A DNA stretch of 49,137 nt, taken from positions 1 to 49,137 of the forward strand of contig CAMNCV010000138.1 of assembly GCA_946534585.1 (NCBI GenBank), in the 5' to 3' direction. The position numbers and the translations under genes were made by a program. Shown one piece after another: positions 23,936 to 32,921 of the stretch. The notes under the pieces are model-generated. The model worked only from the letters and a program-made list of their open reading frames with translations, made no database searches and was not told the origin of the DNA. Each line of letters begins with the position of its first letter. Position 1 is the first letter of the stretch. The stretch is from an uncultured Prevotellaceae bacterium. GTDB taxonomy: Bacteria > Bacteroidota > Bacteroidia > Bacteroidales > Bacteroidaceae.

Positions 23936-24931
23936 TTACAGCCTGAAGCCTAAGCGCAAGCCTAAACGATTGAAATACTTGTCACGTGAATACGACCAGT
24001 AATAATCGTATCGGTCATCATATTTTCTTTCACATTTCTGATTACTCCAATATACTGAGATCTCAAACTTGTTGAAGGTATATCCAAGTGCTGCGGAGAT
24101 ATATCTGCCACCATCAACATGACTGTCTCCATGCTCAAAGCCGTATCCTATACGACCGTCCAAGAACGGAGCTGATGTACTCTTGCTGAAATACACGCGC
24201 ACATTGCCAAATACAGGCTGGAAATATAAGCTGTTTCTTGTATTGAAGTCAAACGTCGAGCCTGCACCAAGATACAGATATTTGCCTATGTTGTAGCCCA
24301 GTGCCAGCGATGCCGTAGGCACAGCCTCCTCGCCATCGAAGTCGTAGGCACAACCGAAATCCATGCCCCATGTGAAGCCGTGGCGATATTCCTGTCCTTC
24401 ATTACCATAAGCACTCTCATTGCTGTATGCACGTCTGCCAGAGACTGCACCTCCTACTGCGCCACCTATCTTTCCAATAAGTCCATGACCTTTGAGACGA
24501 GACGTTCCCGTTCGCACTACTGCACCACGGAATACGGGGTCTGACCATACACTGTCGTTGAGTGAACGGAAGTTCTTGTACTTAGCCGGACGACCCGTTA
24601 CGGTCATCGATGTTATCTTCTTTGAGAAGAAACCGCGCTCAACGGTATATGTGAACTCGGGATTTACAAGCACGTCGGCATTGCCGTTCTGCTCAAGGGC
24701 CATTGCCTCTACAGTCTTCTTTACGTTGCTTATGCCACCGCGGTTTACATCAGCCGGCACAGGGTTGAGCGTAACCGTGACACGTTGGTCTGCCACGTCA
24801 AGGTCTGCCACGGTTGCCGTGTATGTAGAAGCATCAAAGCCTGCTGTCTTTGCTGTCTTGGTGGTGGTGATGCACGAAGCCAACAGTGCCGACACAGACG
24901 TCAGTGCTATAATTGACTTTATGTTTTTCAT
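23936..24931 (-). CDS. Lipoprotein with shared N-terminal domain fused to an outer-membrane beta-barrel-like domain
   Basis: The 331-residue protein has a lipoprotein signal (SVSALLASC). The N-terminal domain (about 30-135) is clearly paralogous to the upstream 142-residue protein: both contain ATVADLDV, a DVLV/DILV-(N/E)PEF strand, FFSKKIT followed by an MTVTGRPAKYK-type strand, and a SL(N/S)D(N/S)VW(S/C)DP ending. After a Gly-rich hinge (KIGGAVGGAVSGRR) comes a region of alternating aromatic strands with YLYLGAGSTFDFNTRNSLYFQPVFGNVRVYF and GRIGYGF, ending in YFNRLGLRLGFRL. This pattern looks like an eight-stranded beta-barrel or OmpX-like domain. Function is unknown. It is cotranscribed with its shorter paralogue. 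Confidence 0.75.
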   Translation of the reverse strand: MKNIKSIIALTSVSALLASCITTTKTAKTAGFDASTYTATVADLDVADQRVTVTLNPVPADVNRGGISNVKKTVEAMALEQNGNADVLVNPEFTYTVERGFFSKKITSMTVTGRPAKYKNFRSLNDSVWSDPVFRGAVVRTGTSRLKGHGLIGKIGGAVGGAVSGRRAYSNESAYGNEGQEYRHGFTWGMDFGCAYDFDGEEAVPTASLALGYNIGKYLYLGAGSTFDFNTRNSLYFQPVFGNVRVYFSKSTSAPFLDGRIGYGFEHGDSHVDGGRYISAALGYTFNKFEISVYWSNQKCERKYDDRYDYYWSYSRDKYFNRLGLRLGFRL

Positions 24932-24974
24932 AACGAGATGATTTAGTTCGGGTTTTAGTAATGTAAGAATACGC

Positions 24975-25403
24975 TCACTTCCTTATCTTGTTCTTATACG
25001 ATGCACGGAATGTTGGATCGCACCAGACATTGTCACTAAGGCTATGGAAGCCCTTGTACTTAGCAGGACGGCCAGTGACGGTGATGCTCGTAATTTTCTT
25101 TGAGAAGAAGTTGTTTTTCATGGAAACAACAAACTCTGGCTCAACGAGAATATCGGCATCCTTATCGTATTTCTGTAAAGCCTCCATGATAGCAGCACGT
25201 TTGGCATTGCCAAGACCTGCACGAGCTACCTCTTTTGATGGGGTCATGGTATAGGAAATACGTGTTGAAGATACATCAAGGTCTGCCACAGTGGCACTGA
25301 GCAAGTCTGCAGGAAGTTCAGTTGTAGTAGCGGTTTTGATGGTAGTAGTGCATGATGTAATCACCATTGCTGCAATGGCAGCAAAAAATAAGTTCTTTTT
25401 CAT
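24975..25403 (-). CDS. Small lipoprotein, paralogue of the N-terminal domain of the next gene
   Basis: The 142-residue protein has a signal peptide and lipobox (AAMVITSC) and only the domain it shares with the gene at 23936-24931. Key shared segments are ATVADLDVSSTRI, DADILVEPEF, NNFFSKKIT, a closing TGRPAKYKGFHSLSDNVW and CDP. It then ends with a short basic tail. A 43-nt gap separates the two genes, which indicates a tandem duplication followed by gain or loss of the barrel domain. I do not recognise the domain by name. The leader has three copies of a 12-nt repeat and a good -7 element. Confidence 0.75.
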   Translation of the reverse strand: MKKNLFFAAIAAMVITSCTTTIKTATTTELPADLLSATVADLDVSSTRISYTMTPSKEVARAGLGNAKRAAIMEALQKYDKDADILVEPEFVVSMKNNFFSKKITSITVTGRPAKYKGFHSLSDNVWCDPTFRASYKNKIRK

Positions 25404-25452
25404 AGTCGTAATTTTTTATTGGTTAATATATAAGGTTTTATTATTACGTTAC

Positions 25453-25506
25453 GTTTATTAAGGCGTTTATTAAGGCGTTTATTAAGTTTCCTATTTGCAA
25501 AGTTAT
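25453..25506 (-). promoter_or_regulatory. Promoter and 12-nt triple repeat in the leader of the lipoprotein pair
   Basis: CAAAGTTA at 25499-25506 reads TAACTTTG on the minus strand, a -7 element. Immediately downstream, in the predicted 5' untranslated region, CGTTTATTAAGG occurs three times in tandem (25453-25464, 25465-25476 and 25477-25487, the last lacking its final base). The repeat could bind a protein or adjust spacing by slippage. Confidence 0.65.
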
Positions 25507-25535
25507 GTAAAAATATCCGACAAAAACTAAAATTA

Positions 25536-25556
25536 TGTAGCGAGCTTTGCTACATG
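25536..25556 (-). terminator. Hairpin terminator downstream of the small HTH gene
   Basis: ATGTAGC (25536-25542) and GCTACAT (25550-25556) form a 7-bp stem with a 7-nt loop. On the minus strand it is followed by AATTTTAGTTTTT. It lies 12 nt past the HTH stop codon. The loop side shares the word GAGCT(T/A)TG with the hairpin near 48541. Confidence 0.6.
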
Positions 25557-25568
25557 TAGTGAAATCCT

Positions 25569-25805
25569 CTACACAGATGTGCTTTCCTTTTCTATTCTCT
25601 CGTTTGCCTCACGACTCAGTATATCAAAGAAATTATGGTGCATTATGGAACTGATACGCATGAGTAGTTGCGTATCTATACTGTATTTTTCAAATAGGTT
25701 ATAGACGTTTGTGCGATGGCATCCCAGTTGGCGCGCCAGCCAGACCACGCTCTTGCCGTCATGCCTCAGCCTGTCCCTAAGTTCTTTTCCGATATGTATA
25801 GACAT
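25569..25805 (-). CDS. Small helix-turn-helix DNA-binding protein (XRE-like)
   Basis: A 78-residue protein consisting essentially of one helix-turn-helix. IGKELRDRLRHDGKSVVWLARQLGCHRTNVYNLFEKYSIDTQLLMRISSIMHHNFFDIL has the spacing of Cro/XRE-type domains, with SVVWLARQLGCHRTNVYNLFEK as the HTH core. A short charged tail follows. No effector domain is visible. It lies upstream of the lipoprotein pair, with its own terminator and the pair's promoter between, so it could regulate the pair; that link is positional inference only. Confidence 0.8.
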   Translation of the reverse strand: MSIHIGKELRDRLRHDGKSVVWLARQLGCHRTNVYNLFEKYSIDTQLLMRISSIMHHNFFDILSREANERIEKESTSV

Positions 25806-26163
25806 AGTAGTATTATTGTATGGTCAGACACATATAAACAAAGAAGCGCAGGAAGACATGTATCTTTTCACCATCCAATCAGGCATCGCCAAACGCCTAC
25901 GCAGAAAAATGAGCAAACACACACCGCCCACGCCGTTATATGCTCGAGCATACGGCGCGAACGGCCATACGCGTACGTTTCATACAACTGACGCGGCATC
26001 ATGTTTTCTCTTCCCTTTTTCTGCTTGATTACAAATTTGGCGAATTTGATTGGACAAGGCAAAAGAACACCATACCGTCTTACGCAGTTTCCGATTTCTC
26101 CCGGAAACCAATTGCAAATATACTAAGTTTTTATGAGACGCACAAGAATTAGATACAAAAAAA
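25806..26163. other. Gene-free region with a GC-rich palindrome
   Basis: About 360 bases without a credible gene; the short reading frames on both strands overlap each other and have no domain character. The outstanding element is the perfect 14-bp palindrome TATGCTCGAGCATA (25939-25952). It is bracketed by CGCCG (25931-25935) and CGGCG (25953-25957), so a longer imperfect hairpin can form. The stretch to about 26000 is richer in GC than the flanking AT-rich DNA. Confidence 0.5.
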
Positions 26164-26195
26164 TTTGCTTTTTGAAATAAAAAGTAGTAACTTTG
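26164..26195 (+). promoter_or_regulatory. Promoter of thyA
   Basis: TTTG at 26164-26167 and TAACTTTG at 26188-26195 are separated by 20 bp, matching the Bacteroidetes -33/-7 arrangement. The start codon lies about 60 nt downstream. Confidence 0.72.
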
Positions 26196-26256
26196 CGCAT
26201 AAAACTAATGCAAGCCTTGTTTGCTGATTACCACCATAAAGTTATAACATTACGAC

Positions 26257-27066
26257 ATGAAACAATATTTAGAACTGCTACGCCGCATAGATAATGAAGG
26301 CATAGAGAAGGGCGACCGCACTGGCACTGGTACGAAAAGTGTGTTCGGTCATCAGATGCGCTTTCGTATGGCTGATGGTTTTCCACTGCTTACTACGAAA
26401 AAACTGCATCTGAAGTCAATAATACATGAACTGCTGTGGTTTCTAAGTGGCGATACTAATATCCGCTATCTTCAAGAGAATGGTGTGCGTATATGGAACG
26501 AATGGGCTGATGAAAACGGAGAACTCGGCCCTGTATATGGTCATCAGTGGCGTTCGTGGCCTGATTATAAAGGCGGTACGATAGACCAGATTCAACAGTG
26601 TGTGGATTTGTTGAAGCATAACCCAGACTCCCGTCGCATCATGGTGAGTGCGTGGAATCCTGCAGAAGTGCCTGACATGGCTCTGCCACCCTGCCACTGT
26701 CTGTTCCAGTTCTATACGGCTCCTACTGCTGATGGCAGGCGTCGGTTGTCGTTACAACTTTATCAACGCTCTGCTGACACATTCCTCGGAGTACCGTTCA
26801 ATATAGCTTCGTATGCGCTGTTGCTACAGATGATGGCACAAGTGACGGACATGGAATGTGGTGATTTCGTACATACCACTGGTGATACGCATCTGTATCT
26901 CAATCATCTTGAACAGGCACACTTGCAGCTTACGCGTGAACCAAGACCATTGCCAAAGATGATAATCAACCCTGACGTAAAAGACTTGTTCGCATTCCGC
27001 TACGAGGATTTTGAACTGATAGACTATAATCCCTGGCCTCACATAAAGGCGGAGGTAAGCGTGTAG
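26257..27066 (+). CDS. thyA: Thymidylate synthase
   Basis: Makes dTMP from dUMP with methylenetetrahydrofolate. At 269 residues it is the usual ThyA size. The N-terminal [13 protein letters not shown] phosphate-binding Arg loop is present. [11 protein letters not shown] follows, and [12 protein letters not shown] carries the catalytic Cys at residue 146. [29 protein letters not shown] and [22 protein letters not shown] are also intact. folA follows on the same strand 64 nt later, so the dihydrofolate released by ThyA is recycled by the neighbouring product. Confidence 0.98.
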   Translation: MKQYLELLRRIDNEGIEKGDRTGTGTKSVFGHQMRFRMADGFPLLTTKKLHLKSIIHELLWFLSGDTNIRYLQENGVRIWNEWADENGELGPVYGHQWRSWPDYKGGTIDQIQQCVDLLKHNPDSRRIMVSAWNPAEVPDMALPPCHCLFQFYTAPTADGRRRLSLQLYQRSADTFLGVPFNIASYALLLQMMAQVTDMECGDFVHTTGDTHLYLNHLEQAHLQLTREPRPLPKMIINPDVKDLFAFRYEDFELIDYNPWPHIKAEVSV

Positions 27067-27130
27067 TTTGGAAAAATGAAAAAAGCTGATTGATAGAATT
27101 GGTCTAAGAAAACATAATCTAACTGTAATC

Positions 27131-27613
27131 ATGATTTCAATAATTGCTGCCGTGGCGAGAAACCGTGCCATAGGCTATGAGAATAAACTTCTATATTGGT
27201 TGCCAAACGATTTAAAGCGTTTCAAGCAACTCACAACAGGGCATACCATAATTATGGGACGACGCACCTATGACTCTCTCCCCAAGGGTGCGTTGCCCAA
27301 TCGCCGTAACGTGGTAGTGTCGCGCACGGTGAAAGAACTGCCGGGATGTGATGTATATGCCTCACTCGAAGAGGCATTGTCTGGTTGTAATTCCAATGAA
27401 GATATATATGTAATTGGTGGAGCTTCAATCTACGAACAGGCGATGCCAGTTGCTGACAGACTCTGTCTTACGGAAATTTATGATACACCGAAGAAGGCTG
27501 ATGCTTTCTTTCCTCAGTATGAAGATGGATGGAAGGAAACTATGCGTGAGGAACACTGCACTGACGAGAAACACGATTATAACTATGCTTTCGTAGATTA
27601 CGAACGAAAATAG
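27131..27613 (+). CDS. folA: Dihydrofolate reductase
   Basis: Reduces dihydrofolate to tetrahydrofolate with NADPH. The 160-residue protein starts ISIIAAVARNRAIGYENKLLYWLPNDLKRFKQLT, containing the Met20-loop region and the substrate-binding Asp. It continues with IIMGRRTYDSLPKGALPNRRNVVVSR, the NADPH-binding Arg/Ser segment, and VIGGASIYEQAMPVADRLCLTEI. Its pairing with thyA is classical. The large alpha-2-macroglobulin-like gene begins 36 nt downstream. Confidence 0.97.
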   Translation: MISIIAAVARNRAIGYENKLLYWLPNDLKRFKQLTTGHTIIMGRRTYDSLPKGALPNRRNVVVSRTVKELPGCDVYASLEEALSGCNSNEDIYVIGGASIYEQAMPVADRLCLTEIYDTPKKADAFFPQYEDGWKETMREEHCTDEKHDYNYAFVDYERK

Positions 27614-27649
27614 AACCCATCTAATAAACAAAAAATACCCAGATACGAC

Positions 27650-30600
27650 ATGAAACACCTAAACCTACGCTTGCTGATTACATTTGCATATATAGTGACG
27701 ACTGCGCTTACTACAGTGCAAGCACAGTCTTTGTCGGTCCTATGGACAAAATATGAGAAAGAGAGTATTGATGATATGCCTGTGTCTGCGATTAAGACAC
27801 TGAAGCAGATACAGCAGAAAGCAGAGAAAGAAAAGAAATATGGCGACCTGCTTTTGGCACTTGTCAGCGAAAGGGAGCAGATGGCAGAACTATCACAAGA
27901 TTCTGTAAAGGCATGGGAGAAACGCATGGAGATGCGTCATGCTGCATGGCAACGAAACAACGGAGTGGTGGCTGCGCTTTATCAAGCCTCCATGTCTAAC
28001 AGCGGAAAACCTGATGTTGATTCGCTGCTTGCGTCGCCCGATGCCAAGATATATACAAAATCAGGATTGGCAAAGACATATAAGCCTTTCGTTACGATAG
28101 GTGATGACAGTAAGTATTTCAATCATGATCTGCTGAGTCTGATAGCCATGCAGACCAGCCAGTATAAGGCCATACAGCGCTATTATGCTTCCGTTGGAAA
28201 CCGCGCAGGCGCTTGTATCGCAGCTTCATTGATGCCGTTGCGCAAGGACAGCATCGAACTTGATTCGCTTATCCGCATATATCAAGACTTACCAGAGTGT
28301 GGCGCGCTGGCTGTAAGGCGCATGAGAACTTTCAGTTATAAACAGAAAGGTGAGAAACTGGCGTGGATTGACGAGTCGCTGAAACGCTGGCCGTCATGGC
28401 GTGGCATCAATGAGATGTACAACGAGCGCAATGAAATGACCGAACCACGGTTTAACGCAAGACTGGATAAGCAAGTGGCTAATTCTGATTATAGTCACAC
28501 AATGTATTTCAGTAACGTCAGAAACATGAATGGCATACGCGTAAATATACGCAGTATGGCGCGTGACAAAGACGGGGAATGGAAGGTCGTAAACGGAGAA
28601 AGTGCCCAGACGCGTACATTCAGCCATAACTTCAAGGCTCATAATGAATACGAAACATGGAGCGATTCAGTTGTTATAGGCCGCCTGCCGCTTGGTGTAT
28701 GGAAGGTGACGGTGAGTGATATTGATGGAAAAGTGCCACAGTCGAACACTCAGTTGCACATTACTGATATGCGTGTAATAGAGCAGGGACTGCCACAGAA
28801 CAAACGTCGCTATGTCATTGTAAACAACGTTACGGGTCATCCCGTCAGCGGTGCGACGCTTCATCTACAGAGCCGTCGCAATCGCGACTCAGACCCATTG
28901 GATGAGAAAACCTTTGTCAGTGATGAAAATGGAGAGTGCATTATCAGTACTAATGAAGGAGTACAGACGTATGCCACGAAAGGAGACGATATAGGTATGC
29001 CAATGGAATACCTATATGCCAATTATTATAGTAACAGTGCGAGTGAATACAATGCTATCACCGACCTCTACTCCGACCGCTCGATATATCGTCCTGGGCA
29101 GACTGTGCACGTAGGCGTGATATGCCACACTTTGCGTGAAGGTAAATACACAGAGGTACTGGCAGGACGAAAATTGAAAGTGCGGTTGAGGAATGCTGAC
29201 TATAAAGATGTAGAAAGCAAAGACGTAGTCACAGATGAGTATGGCACGGCAACCGTAGATTTCGTACTTCCGGAAGATGGAAAAAACGGATTGTATAGCA
29301 TTGTTGCGAGCAACAAAGTTATAAATATACGTGTAGAGGAATACAAGCGTCCGACATACGAGGTGAAACTTGACGAACCTGACAACTCGTACAAAGTTGG
29401 CGACACTATAACCCTGCACGGTTCAGCGCGTATGTATAGCGGCGTACCGGTGGCTAATGCTCGCGTTGCCTACAAAGTAAGGCGCAATACTCCGTGGTGG
29501 TGGCGCTATTGGCGTAGCTACTATGACTACGATGACGACGGCGGCGATGACATCCTGTTGAAAGATACCGTATATACACAGGCCGATGGAACGTTTACCA
29601 CGCGTATGCCAATGACGATACCAAACAGTGCAGTAAACTCAAAGCATTGTTGCTACTATTCCATAGAGACGGTTGTAGATGTGACTGATATTGCTGGTGA
29701 GGCGCACACGGCAACGCTTTCACTACCTGTAAGCAATCGAGCAACCTTCTTCGGACTGAATATGGAGAAAAAGATACTGGCGGATACCACCATCAGTATT
29801 ACGTTCACCCGACTTAACAACATAGGTCGTGAGGTGGATGGCGCGGTCAGTATGACGCTTGACGGTACGTCAATGCCTGATGCAAAGGCAAACAAACCCT
29901 ATACTTTGCCACGTAATATTGCATCAGGCAGGCATCAACTTGTAGCAATATGCGAGAACGACACCATAAGTCATGACTTCGTAGTATTCCGTAAGAACGA
30001 TGAAAAGCCTATGACCTATACCCATGATTGGTGGTATCAGTCAGCGGAAAAGTTCAGTGAGAATGACCAGACCGCATGGATACAGGTAGCCACGTCTGAC
30101 AATGATGTGTATGCCGTTTACTCACTTTTCAGCGGTGATAAAATACTTGAGAGCGGGCATCTGCGTATGAATAACGATGTAGTGACGCGCACCTTTAGGT
30201 ACAAAGAAGAATATGGCGATGGAATAACCTATAGCATAGCGTGGGTGAAAGATGATAAGATGTACTCACACTCGGGGAGCATAAAGCGTGCGCTGCCATC
30301 AAAGAAACTGAAGATGCAGTGGACTACCTTCCGTGACAAACTCGTTCCGGGACAGAAAGAGCAATGGACGCTCAATATAAAGAACCCGGATGGAACGCCA
30401 GCCAAGGCACAGTTGATGGCTGTGCTATATGATAAGTCGCTCGATGCCATTACCAAACACGCTTGGACTACAAATGATCCACGAGTGCTTTTCGTACCCT
30501 CCGTTTGCTGGACTACACCAGTATTCCGCAGTACGCACATATCATCGTCAATGCCGTGGGAAAGTAAAGAAATCAAGAGTCTTGATTTCTCTACCATCAA

Positions 30601-32908
30601 TGGTAAGGCGCAGCGCAGATACCGTTATGGTGGCAGAATGCTGTATAAAAACACGCGTGCCGATGCCATGCCTATGATGCTTGAGAGTAAAGCTGCAATT
30701 GGAGCGTTTGACGTAAACGGGGTAGATGAAAGCGCCGATGTTTTATATGAAGAGGCCGTAGTAGAAAGAAAAACAGATGCAAAAACTGAAGGGACGGAAA
30801 CCCAAGATAACAGTGGTCTGCGCACTAACTTCGAAGAAACAGCCTTCTTCATGCCGCAACTCATTACCGACCATAGGGGCAATGCCACACTGCGTTTCAC
30901 ACTGCCTGAGAGCGTTACCACGTGGAAATTTATGGGATTGGCTCATGATAAGGAAATGCGCACAGGTCTTTTGACCAGCGAGGCTGTGGCGCAGAAGCAA
31001 CTGATGGTGCAGCCGCGTATGCCGCGCTTCTTGCGTCATGGCGACAAAGCTGAAATCAGTGCTACGGTGGCTAACCTAAGCCAGAAACCCCTTGCCACTA
31101 CTGTTACTATGATTTTGCTTGATGCCAAGACCGAGAAGGAACTGAAAACAGAAAGCAAACGCGTAGCAATAAAAGCCGGTGAGACCAATGCAGTGACCTT
31201 CCCTCTTGATGCTTCACAGTACAGTGAGGATGGAATCATCTGCCGCATAATGGCAGAGGCCGACGCTCATAAGGACGGAGAGCAACATCTGTTGCCGATA
31301 CTCCCTGATACAGAGGAAGTGATAACGTCGCAGACATGGACACTATTCCAACAAGGTGACTCCGTGATTGCTCTCGCTCCGCTGATGCCAGGCGACAAGG
31401 CGGTGAGCAAACCACGGCTCACCGTGAATTATACCGATAATCCTGCATGGCTTATGGTGGATGCCCTGCGCGACATACAGACGCCTGACTGTGGCAATGC
31501 TATATGTCTGTCAACGGCACTTTACGCAAATGTCGTGACGGCAGCAGTCAAGGATTCCATGCTATATAGTGGTGCAGCAAATGTCATTGCGCAACTCAAG
31601 AGCCTGCAACACGCTGACGGTTCGTTCAGTTGGTGGCAGGGAATGTCAGGCAGTCGCTACATGACCATGGCGGTAGCCAAGACGCTGGCACGCATGATGA
31701 TGTTGGCAGAAAACTCAAAAGCCGCAAGCAGTTGGAAACCAGCCGTCAACAATATGTTCCAGTCGGCTATGCGCTATATGGCGAAAGAGATGGCTGACGA
31801 TGTGGAGCAAATGAAGAAAAACAAGAAGGAAGGGTACAATCCGTGGCTCAGTAGCACAGAACTTGATTGGCTCTATACGCTTACCATCAGCAATATGGAC
31901 GGTGGTGCTACAGCCAACTATCTGCTTAAACTCGTGGAGAAAGATACTAAGAATGATGATATGGCAACGAAGGCTGTGGCAGCTGTGGTGATGAATAAGA
32001 ACAAGCGTGCGAAGGATGCGCGCACTTTTGTTGAGAGTATCAAACAGCATACGGTATTCCGCGCTGACGTAGGACGCTACTTTGATTCCTACCGCGCTGC
32101 CTACTCATGGTGCGACTACCGCATACCGACGCAGACCATGTGTATAGAGGCCATGAACAGCGTCACTCCGCAAGACTGCCAGACCATCAATGATATGAAA
32201 CGATGGTTGCTGAGCAGCAAGCGTACGCAAAACTGGGGCAACCCTTATAATGCGGTGAATGCCGTGCATGCCTTCTTCGGCGGCAGTATATCGGCGTTGC
32301 AGCCAGGCAAGCAGGCAACGTTGCTCGTTGACGGCAAGCAGCTTGATACCACGACGAAGAATGAGCGCATGGCTCTTATCAGCGGTGAGACTACAGAACT
32401 GTCAGCTGCTCCTGAACTGACAGTAAAAAAGCAATCAGAGGGTGAATCGTGGCTTTCGGCCTATGTTGCGAGCCGCCAGAAGACCACAGATATATCCAAC
32501 CACGAGAGTGGTATCACGATAAAGCGCGAACTGTTCCGCACTACGGGCAATCGCAAGGCTACGCCATTGCAGGCTAACGAGCCGCTGAAGATTGGCGATA
32601 AGATTATCGTGCGCATCACGGTGACGGCAGATCGCGACTATGACTTCGTAACAGTGACTGATAACCGCGCTGCCTGTCTTGAGCCAACAAGTCAGCTTTC
32701 AGGCTATCGCAACGGCTGCTATCAGGAACTGAAGGATAAACTTACGGCGTACCACTACGATAAACTGTCGAAAGGTACGCATACCATTGAGACCCAGTAC
32801 TACGTGGAGCGCAACGGCACATACGTCTCTGGCTCAGCCACTGCTGTCTGTGCCTATGCTGATGAGTTCCGCGGAACGACCGGTGCTTATAGCGTTAACG
32901 TAAAATAA
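27650..32908 (+). CDS. Alpha-2-macroglobulin family protein without the thioester motif
   Basis: A 1752-residue exported protein with signal peptide ending near TVQAQS. After an N-terminal helical region come macroglobulin-like beta domains, including the MG2-like YSDRSIYRPGQTVHVGVICH and VEEYKRPTYEVKLD. A WWW-R-YW and Asp-rich loop lies at about residue 615. The A2M region ETAFFMPQLITDHRGNATLRFTLPESVTTWKF is followed by a helical toroid (ADGSFSWWQG, and so on). The thioester position, usually CxEQ after a Tyr-Pro element, reads TPDCGNAICLS with Cys at 1281, so no Cys-Gln thioester is expected. A C-terminal domain (AACLEPTSQLSGYRNGCYQE) matches bacterial A2Ms. It may act in envelope protease control, but covalent trapping is unlikely. 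Confidence 0.9.
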   Translation: MKHLNLRLLITFAYIVTTALTTVQAQSLSVLWTKYEKESIDDMPVSAIKTLKQIQQKAEKEKKYGDLLLALVSEREQMAELSQDSVKAWEKRMEMRHAAWQRNNGVVAALYQASMSNSGKPDVDSLLASPDAKIYTKSGLAKTYKPFVTIGDDSKYFNHDLLSLIAMQTSQYKAIQRYYASVGNRAGACIAASLMPLRKDSIELDSLIRIYQDLPECGALAVRRMRTFSYKQKGEKLAWIDESLKRWPSWRGINEMYNERNEMTEPRFNARLDKQVANSDYSHTMYFSNVRNMNGIRVNIRSMARDKDGEWKVVNGESAQTRTFSHNFKAHNEYETWSDSVVIGRLPLGVWKVTVSDIDGKVPQSNTQLHITDMRVIEQGLPQNKRRYVIVNNVTGHPVSGATLHLQSRRNRDSDPLDEKTFVSDENGECIISTNEGVQTYATKGDDIGMPMEYLYANYYSNSASEYNAITDLYSDRSIYRPGQTVHVGVICHTLREGKYTEVLAGRKLKVRLRNADYKDVESKDVVTDEYGTATVDFVLPEDGKNGLYSIVASNKVINIRVEEYKRPTYEVKLDEPDNSYKVGDTITLHGSARMYSGVPVANARVAYKVRRNTPWWWRYWRSYYDYDDDGGDDILLKDTVYTQADGTFTTRMPMTIPNSAVNSKHCCYYSIETVVDVTDIAGEAHTATLSLPVSNRATFFGLNMEKKILADTTISITFTRLNNIGREVDGAVSMTLDGTSMPDAKANKPYTLPRNIASGRHQLVAICENDTISHDFVVFRKNDEKPMTYTHDWWYQSAEKFSENDQTAWIQVATSDNDVYAVYSLFSGDKILESGHLRMNNDVVTRTFRYKEEYGDGITYSIAWVKDDKMYSHSGSIKRALPSKKLKMQWTTFRDKLVPGQKEQWTLNIKNPDGTPAKAQLMAVLYDKSLDAITKHAWTTNDPRVLFVPSVCWTTPVFRSTHISSSMPWESKEIKSLDFSTINGKAQRRYRYGGRMLYKNTRADAMPMMLESKAAIGAFDVNGVDESADVLYEEAVVERKTDAKTEGTETQDNSGLRTNFEETAFFMPQLITDHRGNATLRFTLPESVTTWKFMGLAHDKEMRTGLLTSEAVAQKQLMVQPRMPRFLRHGDKAEISATVANLSQKPLATTVTMILLDAKTEKELKTESKRVAIKAGETNAVTFPLDASQYSEDGIICRIMAEADAHKDGEQHLLPILPDTEEVITSQTWTLFQQGDSVIALAPLMPGDKAVSKPRLTVNYTDNPAWLMVDALRDIQTPDCGNAICLSTALYANVVTAAVKDSMLYSGAANVIAQLKSLQHADGSFSWWQGMSGSRYMTMAVAKTLARMMMLAENSKAASSWKPAVNNMFQSAMRYMAKEMADDVEQMKKNKKEGYNPWLSSTELDWLYTLTISNMDGGATANYLLKLVEKDTKNDDMATKAVAAVVMNKNKRAKDARTFVESIKQHTVFRADVGRYFDSYRAAYSWCDYRIPTQTMCIEAMNSVTPQDCQTINDMKRWLLSSKRTQNWGNPYNAVNAVHAFFGGSISALQPGKQATLLVDGKQLDTTTKNERMALISGETTELSAAPELTVKKQSEGESWLSAYVASRQKTTDISNHESGITIKRELFRTTGNRKATPLQANEPLKIGDKIIVRITVTADRDYDFVTVTDNRAACLEPTSQLSGYRNGCYQELKDKLTAYHYDKLSKGTHTIETQYYVERNGTYVSGSATAVCAYADEFRGTTGAYSVNVK

Positions 32909-32921
32909 ATTGTAAAATCAC

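Noticed and set aside
25868..26062. Small minus-strand gene of 64 codons
   Set aside because: It overlaps short frames on the plus strand across a palindromic region, has no domain or signal character, and no promoter was seen.
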